Assembly: GCA_017609105.1 (NCBI GenBank)
Contig: JAFCEQ010000009.1
Coordinates: forward strand, 1 to 45,297
Source of the DNA: Candidatus Parvarchaeota archaeon
GTDB taxonomy: Archaea > Nanobdellota > Nanobdellia > JAFCGN01
Direction of reading: 5' to 3'
Length of the DNA: 45,297 bases
Translations under genes and position numbers: made by a program
Notes under the pieces: model-generated
What the model was told of the DNA's origin: nothing
What the model saw: the letters and a program-made list of their open reading frames with translations, nothing else
The model's database searches: none
Part shown: in pieces, positions 1 to 8,453 of the stretch
How positions within the stretch are numbered: position 1 is the stretch's first letter
Layout of the letters: every line of letters starts with the position of its first letter

Positions 1-1166
1 AATCCCACTCTTACCAAAAGGACTGCCACCTGACCTGAACCTAATCCATTGATTCTTATGATAAGTTCCATCACCACTACCATAAACAGTTATGTGATAA
101 TCAGTATCCTCAGTGATAGCATCATTAAAATCACGATGATAAATGTAAGGAATATACAAAGCACCACTTAAAGTTAAACCAGCGAATGATGGGCTTGAAG
201 TTGTTAGTAAAGCTTGATTAATGTAAGAATTAAAAAAAGATTGATTAACAACATAAGAATCATTAATGTTTAAAGTCACGTCACCTGAATCACCGCCACC
301 AGTTAAACCAGTACCAGCAATTCACCGCCACCAGTTAAACCAGTACCAGCAATAACACTCGTGATATCACCATTACCATAAGAAGCTAATTGAGTGTTAA
401 CCCAATCCTGAGTAGCAACGTATTTATTATTCTCCACCCAAACACCGCCAGTAACATTAACACCACCAGCAAAACTAGAATTACCCACACCACTAACAGT
501 TAAGTTTCCACCAACACTAATGGAATTAGAAGATAAGTAAGAAGAAACCCTGTCATCAGTGTAAAACAAATTATTTGTGCCCTCAGTTAAATCATCAGTT
601 GTAGCACTACCAGATACCACGCCACTGCTTGCTTTAAGAACCCCGTTCAATCCAGTAAGTGTTAAGCCATCGAAAGTAGGAGAATCAGTTACGCCAACAC
701 TTTGTCCTATGCTTATGGTGTCAGCAGCAACAATAACTCCTGTTCCTGCGCCAACACCTAAAACCCCGTTCGAGTAAGTTAAGCCATCACCAGCAACGCC
801 AGAACTAAGATTAAATTGATTATTAGTTAAGATTAATCCATTACCTGCAGTGTAAGTCGTGTCAGAATCTTCAGCGCAAATTAATGTGTCCCCAATACCT
901 TGAACAAACTCGCCTGCACTGCAAGCAGTAGGATAATTAGTAAGATTCGTCCAACTCAAATTCAAATCAGAACCAACAAGAACTCCTAAAACTGTTAAAT
1001 CATTATTCACTAATAAATTGTTTGGAAAAACATAATCACCAGTGCCGAAAGTGCCTGAAGTTACTTCGCTCGCAGGATGTGATTGTTCTTGAGCAAAAAC
1101 AAGGGTTAAAGAAGCAATTAAAAAAACACTTAATAATAAATATTTCTTACTACTTCTTTTATTCAT
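1..1166 (-). CDS. Secreted tail-fibre-like surface protein, partial and frameshifted
   Basis: The protein starts with a clear signal peptide (residues 1-25: basic KRSSKK, a hydrophobic core, then A before QEQ). The ectodomain is Gly/Ser/Thr-rich and carries motifs seen in phage tail fibres and modular adhesins: TDDLTEGTNNLFYTDDRVSS, GTGLTGGG and SPTFDGLTLTG. The first frame stops near 303 after 287 residues. A second frame, beginning GDSGDVTLNI and open with no stop to base 1, continues the same kind of sequence (SPSFAGLTLSG, then RFRSGGSPFGKSG). A 32-bp duplication separates the frames; removing one copy restores a single open frame through the left edge. I infer an extracellular adhesin. 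Whether the shift is real or an assembly artefact cannot be told here. Confidence 0.7.
290..352. repeat. Tandem duplication, 31-nt copies at period 32, inside the surface-protein gene
   Basis: Two identical 31-nt copies lie at 290-320 and 322-352, separated by one base. They encode the AGTGLTGGG region on the minus strand. The period of 32 is not a multiple of three, so the second copy shifts the reading frame and creates a stop soon after GTGLTGGG. Confidence 0.95.
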
Positions 1167-1379
1167 TCTAACAAAATAATAAGACAGACTTATTAATAAA
1201 TATTTTTAAACAAGGTTATAAGAATTAATTCAAAAAAAAATTAAGCGTTTTTTAATTAAATAAAATGCTTTTTTTAAAATGCTTTTTTCTAATTTTAAAA
1301 GCAATAACTAAAAATAAATAATTAATTATAATAATTATGATTAATAATGATTAAAGAAAAAAAAAATTTAATAATTTTT

Positions 1380-1802
1380 TTAACTTGTTGCATTCGTTGT
1401 TGTATCACTTAATGTTGAATTTAATGCGTTTCTTAGTAATTCATTTATGAGTTCTTGGTTTGGTTGTATTGTGCCATTCTGAATGGTTTTCTTCACCCTA
1501 ACATCCCTATAAGCATAACAACCAGTTATTGGACAACCAATATCAGCCCAAGTAACATAACCATTTCCTGTGCTGTTAATTACTGGTTTTCCTGCTATTA
1601 AAGGAAGTTGCGTGTTCACAACTTCAAATCCTTCACAATCTGTTGTGTAACTAATGCATTCTTTTACTTTAGCATAATCTCTTGCCACAGCAAACGCGTT
1701 TATCTTGTTTATAGTGTATTTCCCTGCTTGCCATAAGCCAATGACTAATGCAACAGATAAGATTCCTAAAACAAATGGTTTCCAACTAAATCCGTTGTTC
1801 AT
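1380..1802 (-). CDS. Hypothetical single-pass membrane protein, 140 aa
   Basis: I do not recognise a family. The protein has a short N-terminal stretch, one membrane helix at about residues 9-27 and an extracytoplasmic domain with paired cysteines (C..C in ECISYTTDCEGF and GCPITGC) and N-glycosylation-type NST/NAT motifs near the C terminus. This looks like a secreted or membrane-anchored domain held by disulfides. It lies behind the surface-protein gene on the same strand, with about 210 bp of AT-rich DNA between them, so the two are probably transcribed separately. Confidence 0.6.
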   Translation of the reverse strand: MNNGFSWKPFVLGILSVALVIGLWQAGKYTINKINAFAVARDYAKVKECISYTTDCEGFEVVNTQLPLIAGKPVINSTGNGYVTWADIGCPITGCYAYRDVRVKKTIQNGTIQPNQELINELLRNALNSTLSDTTTNATS

Positions 1803-1989
1803 GAAATTTAGAGAAGGATTTTATAATTTAAATGTTTTGGGTTAATTTTTTAAAAAAGCATTCATTAATTCCCCATTATTTTTATGTTAAAAAGCATTTA
1901 TTGTTTTTCATAAATGATTTGCGTGAATAATTAACTTGCATGAAGAATCACAAGGTTTTAAAACAAGCATAAGGTTTAAAAAATACTTT

Positions 1990-2003
1990 AAAATATTTAT
2001 TTT
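1990..2003 (+). promoter_or_regulatory. TATA element of tRNA-Gly
   Basis: An AATATTTATTTTA-like box is centred about 30 bp upstream of the first tRNA base, the usual archaeal TATA distance for a transcript starting at or just before the mature 5' end. Confidence 0.5.
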
Positions 2004-2027
2004 AAGCAACTTAAAAAAAATTTTTTA

Positions 2028-2099
2028 GCGACTGTCGTCTAGTGGTTAGGATATCAGATTGCCAATCTGGTGACCCGGGTTCGAATCCCGGCAGTCGCA
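2028..2099 (+). tRNA. tRNA-Gly (GCC)
   Basis: The cloverleaf is complete. The acceptor GCGACTG pairs with CAGTCGC, the anticodon loop TTGCCAA sits on a five-pair stem, and the T arm is CCGGG-TTCGAAT-CCCGG. The discriminator is A and CCA is not encoded. A T-rich stretch does not directly follow; the next gene is on the opposite strand. Confidence 0.95.
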
Positions 2100-2117
2100 C
2101 TTTATTAAAAAGCATGT

Positions 2118-2423
2118 TTAAAGATCATCAACCTTGTTCTTGCAATTCCTAAAAGCTTTTTTTAATTGCCTCGCCCTATTACTTAATTCTCCTTGTATAT
2201 TCTCTGCTTTTAAATCTTTTAATTCATCTAAAATGCTTTCTTGCATGTATGTTATTTGTAAGAGTAATTCAAGTATGTTGTCATATTCTTCCCTATTCTT
2301 TATTTCCTCTAATTGTTCTAACCTATCAAGTTCGCCAAGCAAACGACCAATTATTCCTCTCCAAAGTCTTTTGTTATCCTCATCAACTCTTAACCCTTTT
2401 TTTCTTTTCCCGAATAAACCCAT
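2118..2423 (-). CDS. Hypothetical charged helical protein, 101 aa
   Basis: I do not recognise a family. The sequence is lysine-rich at the N terminus (MGLFGKRKKGLR) and then almost entirely helix-forming, with heptad-like Leu/Ile spacing at about residues 25-85 that suggests a coiled coil. There is no signal peptide or membrane segment. I choose the ATG at 2423 because a GGTGAT Shine-Dalgarno motif lies just upstream; an in-frame TTG and GTG lie 12 and 9 bases earlier. The gene converges on tRNA-Gly and diverges from taw1. Confidence 0.6.
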   Translation of the reverse strand: MGLFGKRKKGLRVDEDNKRLWRGIIGRLLGELDRLEQLEEIKNREEYDNILELLLQITYMQESILDELKDLKAENIQGELSNRARQLKKAFRNCKNKVDDL

Positions 2424-2538
2424 GTTTATCACCAATCATAGTTAAAAATTATTCATAAATATGATTTTCCTTAAAACAAATAATAATTTTTATTAAACAA
2501 ATACTTTTTTAAAAACAAAATTAAATAATTATTACTAA

Positions 2539-3543
2539 ATGAATAAGGATGTTGAACTTCTTTTAAAAAAACAAGGTTATGCATTAGTAGGTTTTGAAGG
2601 AGGAGTTAAGTTATGCACTTGGCTTAAGAAATCATTAAAGAATGAAGGTCATTGTTATAAGCAAGAATTCTATGGTGTTAAGAGTCATCGTTGCCTGCAA
2701 TGCGCTCCTGGAGTGAACACTTGTTCTCATAAGTGTGTTTTTTGTTGGCGACCAACGCAATTCACTGACGCAGGAATGAACAAGTTTATTAAGGATTGTA
2801 AGGAAAAAGGTTTTAGTAAAGAAAGTATTGTGAAAGAATTAGTTAATGAAATGATTGAAGCTCAGAGAAAACTCATTCAAGGATTTAAAGGCAATCCAAG
2901 AACTGATAAAAAAAAATTTGAGGAAGCGCTTAATCCTTCTCTTGCTGCAATAAGTTTAAGCGGGGAGCCAACGCTTTACCCGTTTCTTCCTGAATTAATT
3001 AAGGAATTTAAATTAAGAGGAATAAAAACTTTTATTGTGTCTAATGGCACTAATCCAAGCATGATTCAAAGATTAATTAATGAAGCAAGACCAACTCAAT
3101 TATATGTTACTCTTCCTGCTTGTGATGAAGACATGTATAAAAAAGTATGTAATCCTCTTTTCCCTAATGGGTTTAACTTGCTTAAAAAAACTCTTAGGAT
3201 TCTAGGAAATAATTCGCGTGTTAGGAGTGTAATACGCCTTACCTTAGTTAAAGGATTAAACATGTTTGTTGATAATGGATTAAATGAGTGCGTTGAGAAG
3301 TACGCGAAACTTATTGCGCTTGCGAAACCATGGTTTATTGAATGCAAGGCTTACGTGAGAGTAGGTAATAGCAGGGAGAGAACAAGTTATGATAACATGC
3401 CTTCTCATAAGGATATTAAGGAGTTTAGTGTTGCGTTAAGTCATGAATTAAAAAAATTAGGATTAAATTATCCTTTAAAACTTGAGAAAAAAGATTCAAG
3501 AGTGATATTGCTCACAAGCAGGGATGATAATATGATATTATAA
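2539..3543 (+). CDS. taw1: 4-demethylwyosine synthase (Taw1/TYW1), radical SAM
   Basis: Taw1 condenses N1-methylguanosine-37 of tRNA-Phe with pyruvate carbons to form the tricyclic 4-demethylwyosine. The radical SAM motif CxxxCxxC is seen as C62-SHK-C66-VF-C69. Upstream cysteines C26, C39 and C52 are placed to bind the second iron-sulfur cluster known for this family. The SAM-binding GEP-type motif appears as LSGEPTLYP. The length (334 aa) fits the archaeal enzyme, which lacks the flavodoxin domain of eukaryotic TYW1. The ATG is preceded by an AT-rich leader without a Shine-Dalgarno motif. Other wyosine genes are not in the window. Confidence 0.95.
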   Translation: MNKDVELLLKKQGYALVGFEGGVKLCTWLKKSLKNEGHCYKQEFYGVKSHRCLQCAPGVNTCSHKCVFCWRPTQFTDAGMNKFIKDCKEKGFSKESIVKELVNEMIEAQRKLIQGFKGNPRTDKKKFEEALNPSLAAISLSGEPTLYPFLPELIKEFKLRGIKTFIVSNGTNPSMIQRLINEARPTQLYVTLPACDEDMYKKVCNPLFPNGFNLLKKTLRILGNNSRVRSVIRLTLVKGLNMFVDNGLNECVEKYAKLIALAKPWFIECKAYVRVGNSRERTSYDNMPSHKDIKEFSVALSHELKKLGLNYPLKLEKKDSRVILLTSRDDNMIL

Positions 3544-3731
3544 GTGATTAATTGGGTTATAAGTGATTAATTCAGGTTTTAGCAAGTAATTTTCTAATTA
3601 ATTTTTTTAATTAAATTTTTTATTATTTTTTTTTAATTAAAATTAATCTGAGAATTTTAAATATAATCTAATAGTTCTAAAACGAATTCTATTATTTTAA
3701 ATATTATTTTAAACATTAAGAAAACCCTTCC

Positions 3732-4304
3732 TTATTTTAAAACGATTTTATCAATTTCAACATAATTTAATGGATAAATTTTTTTGATTTTTGTTTTCAA
3801 ATTTTTTTGTATTTTTTTATCAATTACTTGAAGGATTAAGTCATCAAAAGAGTTTTTTTGCACAACTTTTTTTATTTCTTCTTCAAGAGTTTTTCTTAAA
3901 TCCTTCTTTTGTTTTCCTTTTGCCCTGTATGAGGTTACTAAAAAACTTTGTATTTGAATGTTTTTCCCGTCTTTTGTTGAAATTTTTTGATTATTCAAGA
4001 TTAATGAAGTGTTTCTTCTTACCATTCTCTTCCTATAAACAGGGTCTAATTGGTATTTCATGATTGTTGTTGTTGCTTTACTCTCATGAACACTTGTTAT
4101 TTTTAAATTAATCATTATTTTGTGTTTAGACGGGTTATTAAGTATTAATCCCAAGCTTGTTTTTATTGTTCTGCCAATAACATGTTTTTTGTCAACAGCT
4201 AAGGTTCTTCCTATCTCTGTTTCTCCTAATAATTTCGGAGCAAACACTTTAAACCATTTTTTTTCTTTTTTCTTTATTACAGTTCTTCTTGTTTTTTTTG
4301 GCAT
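3732..4304 (-). CDS. rps3ae: 30S ribosomal protein eS1 (S3Ae)
   Basis: This is the archaeal/eukaryotic small-subunit protein S3Ae (eS1), located on the platform near the mRNA exit. The N-terminal part KKWFKVFAPKLLGETEIGRT and the region SLGLILNNPSKHKIMINLKI match the family. I set the start at the ATG of MPKKTRR (4304), because the upstream in-frame GTG overlaps an AGGTG Shine-Dalgarno motif. The protein is 190 residues, slightly shorter than many archaeal homologues. It ends the block of translation genes downstream of uS15, though a nuclease gene and a repeat cassette now separate the two. Confidence 0.93.
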   Translation of the reverse strand: MPKKTRRTVIKKKEKKWFKVFAPKLLGETEIGRTLAVDKKHVIGRTIKTSLGLILNNPSKHKIMINLKITSVHESKATTTIMKYQLDPVYRKRMVRRNTSLILNNQKISTKDGKNIQIQSFLVTSYRAKGKQKKDLRKTLEEEIKKVVQKNSFDDLILQVIDKKIQKNLKTKIKKIYPLNYVEIDKIVLK

Positions 4305-4478
4305 TTTTTTTAACACCTAATTCACTCTTCTAAATCTTATTTTTTGTTTTATAAGGTTTTCCTTACTTATTTTTCATAAGATTTAAGGGTTTTTTCTTAA
4401 ATTTTTTTAAATTATTTTTAAATTAACATGATTTAAAAAGTTTTGCTAAAAAAAATAATTTGAGTAATTCTTCTTTAA

Positions 4479-5321
4479 TTATTCTTGTTTGTCACAAATA
4501 TTTTTGTAAAAACAGTACTCGCAAAGCCCTGTTTTGTTTTTCGGGAAATTCTTAATTTTTTCTTCCTTGTTTTTTATCTCACTTATCATTTGTTCAACTT
4601 TTTTTATGTCTTCTTTTTTCACTTCATAATAAATTGTTTCTCCATCCCTCGCGTAATATATGCTTCCGTAAGTTGGGAGAATGCCGTGCTCCTTATAATA
4701 TAAGTAAGCATAAACTTTGAGTTGTATTTTGTGAGATTTATCTAAGTAATGAGGTAAGTTCGTCTTGCTTGTCTTGTAATCCACGATTCCAATTCCTTTT
4801 CCAAACAAGTTCACTGTTTTATCAATATAACCGTGCACTTCTTCTGTGGAAATGTATTCTTCTCTTGATTTCGGCTTAAACATTGTGTTAAAATTAAGTT
4901 CAAACCATTTATCTTCAGGATTGCTTTTTTTAAGGAATTGGTAAATCTTGTAAGCTTCTTTTACAGCATAGAAATCAAGGAATTCTTTTGTTTCTTCAAA
5001 AAAATAGTCTTTGCTTTCTCTTGTGAAAACATCTTCATATTCTTTTCCTATTTTATTCCATTCAATTTGAAGCAAGTTTATTAGCATGTTTTGAAAAAAA
5101 TCTTTTATTTGCGTGAATGATAATCCTTTTAATTTTTTGGGTTCCAGTAAGTCATAAAAATCTTCAAGAATTTTGTGAAAAATTGTTCCTCTAATTGTTG
5201 CTTCAGTGCTTGGCTCAGGTATTTTTTTTATGTATTTATACCAGTATTTTCGCGGGCATTTATAATAAGTCACTATTTTTGAAGGACTGAGTTTATTATT
5301 GTTTTTATTATTTGAGTTCAT
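4479..5321 (-). CDS. PD-(D/E)XK nuclease, RecB/Cas4-like, iron-sulfur type
   Basis: The protein has the features of the PDDEXK_1 nuclease fold: an N-terminal LSPSKIVTYYKCPRKYWYKY motif, then GTIFHKILEDF, GYIDKTV and the catalytic VDYKTSK, followed by QLKVYAYLYY. Four cysteines, C22 plus C267, C270 and C276 near the C terminus, have the arrangement that holds a 4Fe-4S cluster in AddB, Dna2 and Cas4 nucleases. The role is probably DNA end processing or repair. No CRISPR array or cas1/cas2 gene lies nearby, so I do not call it Cas4. The gene is 280 residues and follows the repeat cassette downstream of uS15. Confidence 0.8.
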   Translation of the reverse strand: MNSNNKNNNKLSPSKIVTYYKCPRKYWYKYIKKIPEPSTEATIRGTIFHKILEDFYDLLEPKKLKGLSFTQIKDFFQNMLINLLQIEWNKIGKEYEDVFTRESKDYFFEETKEFLDFYAVKEAYKIYQFLKKSNPEDKWFELNFNTMFKPKSREEYISTEEVHGYIDKTVNLFGKGIGIVDYKTSKTNLPHYLDKSHKIQLKVYAYLYYKEHGILPTYGSIYYARDGETIYYEVKKEDIKKVEQMISEIKNKEEKIKNFPKNKTGLCEYCFYKNICDKQE

Positions 5322-5381
5322 TTCTCTTAAAAAAATAATCTTAATCTTTAAATATGCTTTGTTGTAATGCAGTTTTTTACT

Positions 5382-5696
5382 GCCCCAAAAAGAACATAAT
5401 ACTGGTTGCTGGAGTTAGTAAGCCCTAAGTTACTGGGGTAACTTGGGCACAATCACTTTGTGATTAGTGAACCCGCTGGAAGTTCTTACTTGTAAGAAAA
5501 GTGTAAGTTACTCCAAAGAACATATAATGATTTAATACTAATTGCTGCCCTCACTCCAAAGAACATATTAAAGTTATTAGTTATTACGGTTGCTGGAGTT
5601 TTTTTGAGGGAGTTAGTAAGCCCTAAGTTACTGGTGCAACTTGGGCACAATCACTCTGTGATTAGTGAACCGTAGGTTCTTACAGAGGTTCTTACT
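5382..5696. repeat. Intergenic cassette of duplicated hairpins and three spacer units
   Basis: Two 63-nt cores (5411-5473 and 5609-5671) differ at only 3 positions. Each core holds two hairpins. The first joins GCCC to GGGC around AAGTTAC/GTAACTT. The second is CACAATCAC with a 3-nt loop (TTT or TCT) and GTGATTAGTG, with one bulged A. A shorter unit, (C/A)CTCCAAAGAACATA, occurs three times (from about 5383, 5510 and 5552), and TTCTTAC recurs near the end, once as a perfect inverted repeat with GTAAGAA at 5483-5498. The block fills the 370-bp gap between uS15 and the nuclease gene; I see no protein-coding gene in it. It could be a small mobile repeat or a structured 3' RNA. Confidence 0.85.
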
Positions 5697-6147
5697 CAAC
5701 TAATAGTTTTGCTTTTTCTGGATTGTATTTCCAATTTTTCGGTAGTTTTCCTTTTTTCTTGTAGTACTTGCTTAATCTTAGGATTTTTGCTTCTGTGAGT
5801 TGTAAGCTTCTTTTATTTTTTAGGTCTTTGTTGTTTGATTCTAAGTGTTTTCTTATTTTAACTGATTTTCTCATTAAGTCAAGCAAGTCAAATGGTATTT
5901 CAGGCATTAAATTGTTTTCTTCTAATATTTTAGAAATTTTTTTTCCTGTTATGATTTTCGCGTCCGGGATTCCATAAACATCTCTTAGTTTTAAGCCAAT
6001 TTTAGCGCTTGTTAATCCTTCTTTAGCGAGTTTAATAATGATTTGTTCAACTTCTTTTTTAGAATATTTCACCCATAAGGGTTTGTCTTTAATAACGGGT
6101 TTTGTGCTCCCGCTTCTTCCTCTTTTTCTTGAATGCATTCTTGCCAT
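5692..6147 (-). CDS. rps15: 30S ribosomal protein uS15
   Basis: This is the archaeal/eukaryotic long form of S15 (about 150 aa), with the diagnostic start [13 protein letters not shown], the [20 protein letters not shown] helix and the C-terminal rRNA-binding region with [16 protein letters not shown]. It binds the central domain of 16S rRNA. I set the start at the ATG of MARMHS (6147) because a GAGGTGAT Shine-Dalgarno motif lies 7 bases upstream; the earlier in-frame GTG sits inside that motif. The 3' end of the gene abuts the hairpin cassette, and the stop region overlaps its last TTCTTAC unit. Confidence 0.95.
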   Translation of the reverse strand: MARMHSRKRGRSGSTKPVIKDKPLWVKYSKKEVEQIIIKLAKEGLTSAKIGLKLRDVYGIPDAKIITGKKISKILEENNLMPEIPFDLLDLMRKSVKIRKHLESNNKDLKNKRSLQLTEAKILRLSKYYKKKGKLPKNWKYNPEKAKLLVE

Positions 6148-6265
6148 TTTATAAATCACCTCGAGTATGCTATGCTTTAATGCATTGCATATCTTAAAAG
6201 TAAAAGAGTTTTATTTTATTTAAAAGAGTTTTGGTTATGTTTGTTAAAGAAGAAAATTTTTTTAT

Positions 6266-6691
6266 TTAATTTAAACTCTTAAAAGACTTGTGCGGGTAAA
6301 GTTCTTCAAGAGAAGCGATCCTAACTAAGTCTCCGCTCGGAAATGAAGTTAGTATAGGAATTTCAGGATTTTTCATATGTTCACTTATTTTCGCCCTGCA
6401 TAGTCCACAAGGAAAATTTGGTTTTTCTGATTTTTTAGGAATAGTGATTGCAAGAACTTCAATTCTTGCGTTTGCTCCTTCACTTGCTATCATTGTATCA
6501 ATTGCGTTTACTTCTGCGTGTGTTGTAAGAGTGTATAAAGAATGTTCTACATTGCAACCTGAATAAATTTTTCCTGAAGTGCTTTTAAGACATGCTCCCA
6601 CATTATAATTTGAGTAAGGAGCATAAGCATTTTTTTGAACTTCTCTTGCTTTTTTTATTAAGAATGCCCATTCATTATTTATTTCATTCAA
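6266..6691 (-). CDS. cdd: Cytidine deaminase
   Basis: Cytidine deaminase hydrolyses cytidine or deoxycytidine to the uridine form in pyrimidine salvage. The zinc site is visible: H58-A-E60 for the metal ligand and the proton shuttle, then P-C95-GL-C98. The NVEHSLYTLTTHAEVNAI block is typical of the family. The length (141 aa) matches the short homotetrameric enzymes, yet the first ligand is His, as in the long dimeric form, where short enzymes usually have Cys. It is followed 11 bp later by bud32 on the same strand and is probably co-transcribed with KEOPS and ribosomal genes. Confidence 0.9.
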   Translation of the reverse strand: MNEINNEWAFLIKKAREVQKNAYAPYSNYNVGACLKSTSGKIYSGCNVEHSLYTLTTHAEVNAIDTMIASEGANARIEVLAITIPKKSEKPNFPCGLCRAKISEHMKNPEIPILTSFPSGDLVRIASLEELYPHKSFKSLN

Positions 6692-6702
6692 ATTTACAAA
6701 AA

Positions 6703-7296
6703 TTAAATAGTATATCTTCGTCTTTTTTCAATTATTTTTAATCTGTTCATAATATTCTCTGAATTATCATAGTTTTTTTTGTATTCTTTAATTATTTCAT
6801 TAAAGAATTTGTTAAAGAATTTTGCGTGCTTGCTCATGATTGATTGTTTTAAGAGGTATAAGTCCGTTGCTTTGTCTTCAATTTTTTGTGAGAAGAAGCC
6901 AAGCCCGAAATCAATGAAATAAATTTTATTGTTAAAAAAAATCATGTTGCTTGTTGTTAAATCACCGTGAATAATATCATATTTATGAAGTAATGCTAAT
7001 TGTCTTCCGATTTCTTGTGCAATAAAAGAAAGGTTTTCTTCATTTAGGACTTCTTTAACTTGTTTTCCTTCTAATTTCTCCATTATTATTTCAAAGTTTT
7101 TTTTCTCAACAAGTGACGGTGCGTTAATCCCAATTCTTCGCGCTTTATTTATTAATTTGTATTCAAGGTTTGTTCTTTCTTTTCTTAGTTTAAGGTCTAA
7201 ACTCTTAATCCTATAACCTTTTTTTATTCTTTTTTTTATTATTGTTCTTCCTTTATCAATGATTATTGCTTCAGCTGCTCTTGCTAAGATTTTCAT
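6703..7296 (-). CDS. bud32: KEOPS kinase/ATPase Bud32
   Basis: Bud32 (PRPK) is the small atypical kinase of the KEOPS complex. It acts with Kae1 to make threonylcarbamoyl-adenosine at position 37 of ANN-decoding tRNAs. The catalytic loop H110-GDLTTSN117 and the metal-binding I-D129-FG motif are intact, and the usual glycine-rich loop is absent, as in the family. The length (197 aa) is typical. The C terminus ends in KRRRYTI, a basic tail like that of characterised Bud32 proteins. It is on the same strand as kae1 but separated from it by a plus-strand SIS gene, whereas many archaea have the two adjacent or fused. Confidence 0.93.
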   Translation of the reverse strand: MKILARAAEAIIIDKGRTIIKKRIKKGYRIKSLDLKLRKERTNLEYKLINKARRIGINAPSLVEKKNFEIIMEKLEGKQVKEVLNEENLSFIAQEIGRQLALLHKYDIIHGDLTTSNMIFFNNKIYFIDFGLGFFSQKIEDKATDLYLLKQSIMSKHAKFFNKFFNEIIKEYKKNYDNSENIMNRLKIIEKRRRYTI

Positions 7297-7352
7297 AATT
7301 ATTTTTTATTTAAGTAATCTTTTTAATCATTGCTTTTTTTGTTTTTTAATTA

Positions 7353-8453
7353 ATGAGTGCTTACCAAATCCTTTACAATAAATTAGTTAATAATTTGAAT
7401 TATTCTCTTGATTTAAAAAAATTAAGTTATCTTAAGGATTTATTAGAGGAGAACAAGAAGTTTTTTGTTCTTGGTTCTGGAAGAACAGGTTATGTTTGTG
7501 AGTTCTTCTCAAGCGTTTTCAATGATAATAAGCCGTTCAGTTCGTTCATGATTGGAGATGATTACAAAATTGAATCCTTAAAAGAGGGATTGCTTCTTGT
7601 TGCAAGCGGTTCTGGAGAAACTCCTTATGTGACAAGCAGGTTAAGAGTGGTTAATAAGGACGTGAGTGTTGTTTCTTTAACAACAAAAAAGGATTCAACA
7701 GTTGCAAGATTAAGTGATGAAATAATTAAAATTGAGGATGAAAGACCTGAAAAAAAAGAGTATGATATTAATGGCGAGGTAGTGAAGCACTTGCCTTTAA
7801 CTTTTCTTGGAACTTCTTTTGAATTAAAACTTTTAATGACTTTAACAGCTTTCAATGATTATTATTTTGGGCATGAAAAAAGCATTAAAACGAGTTATGA
7901 AAAAATTTTGGATTCATTAAATTTTGTTCAGAATGAAGAAAAGCTTGATGAATTAACAGAACACTTAATTAATAATAAAAGAAATAGGATTTTCATCACT
8001 GGACATTATCAATGCGGTATTGTAAGCAATTATATTATAAACAGGTGGAAGAATTTAGGGTTTCAATTAACTAATCCTAAGTCAGCTGAGAGTCCAAGAA
8101 TGAAAGAGAATGATTTAGTTATTATTATAAGTGGAAGCGGGCAAGAATATTTAAGTGGTGAAAAAGGTTTTGAGCATTATTATTATAATCACATTTATGA
8201 TATTTGCAAGAGAAGAAAGGTTAGAACAGCGCTCATAACCTCTAATCTTGAATCAATTCTTGCTTCAAAAAGCGATTTAGTGATTCCGATTAAGGGCAGG
8301 GAGTATTCTAAGAGGACTCCGCCTAAGAAAAGCAAGGATTATTTGTTTGAATTAAGAACAATGCTTACTGAAGCAGTAATCACTCATGAGCTTGCGAGAA
8401 GAATGAATGTAAGTGAATCTCAAATGCGGGAGAATCATAGTGATTTTGTTTAA
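7353..8453 (+). CDS. Tandem SIS-domain sugar-phosphate isomerase-like protein
   Basis: The protein contains two phosphosugar-binding SIS domains. The first spans about residues 20-180 with GSGRTG (41-46) and SGSGET (85-90). The second spans about 195-350 with FITGHYQCG and IIISGSGQE. SIS domains bind phosphosugars in isomerases such as 6-phospho-3-hexuloisomerase and in regulators. Each half resembles a single hexuloisomerase subunit, so this looks like a fused internal duplication; the true substrate is unknown. The gene is on the plus strand between bud32 and kae1, and its stop overlaps the stop of kae1 by 4 bp, so it interrupts a conserved minus-strand gene order. Confidence 0.75.
   Translation: MSAYQILYNKLVNNLNYSLDLKKLSYLKDLLEENKKFFVLGSGRTGYVCEFFSSVFNDNKPFSSFMIGDDYKIESLKEGLLLVASGSGETPYVTSRLRVVNKDVSVVSLTTKKDSTVARLSDEIIKIEDERPEKKEYDINGEVVKHLPLTFLGTSFELKLLMTLTAFNDYYFGHEKSIKTSYEKILDSLNFVQNEEKLDELTEHLINNKRNRIFITGHYQCGIVSNYIINRWKNLGFQLTNPKSAESPRMKENDLVIIISGSGQEYLSGEKGFEHYYYNHIYDICKRRKVRTALITSNLESILASKSDLVIPIKGREYSKRTPPKKSKDYLFELRTMLTEAVITHELARRMNVSESQMRENHSDFV

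Noticed and set aside
4479-5321. Cas4 call for the PD-(D/E)XK nuclease
   Set aside because: The four cysteines fit, but there is no CRISPR array or cas1/cas2 in the window, and the 280-residue length fits other RecB-like repair nucleases.
5382-5696. CRISPR-like repeats
   Set aside because: Only two long copies with unequal spacing and internal hairpins; there is no regular short-repeat/spacer pattern.
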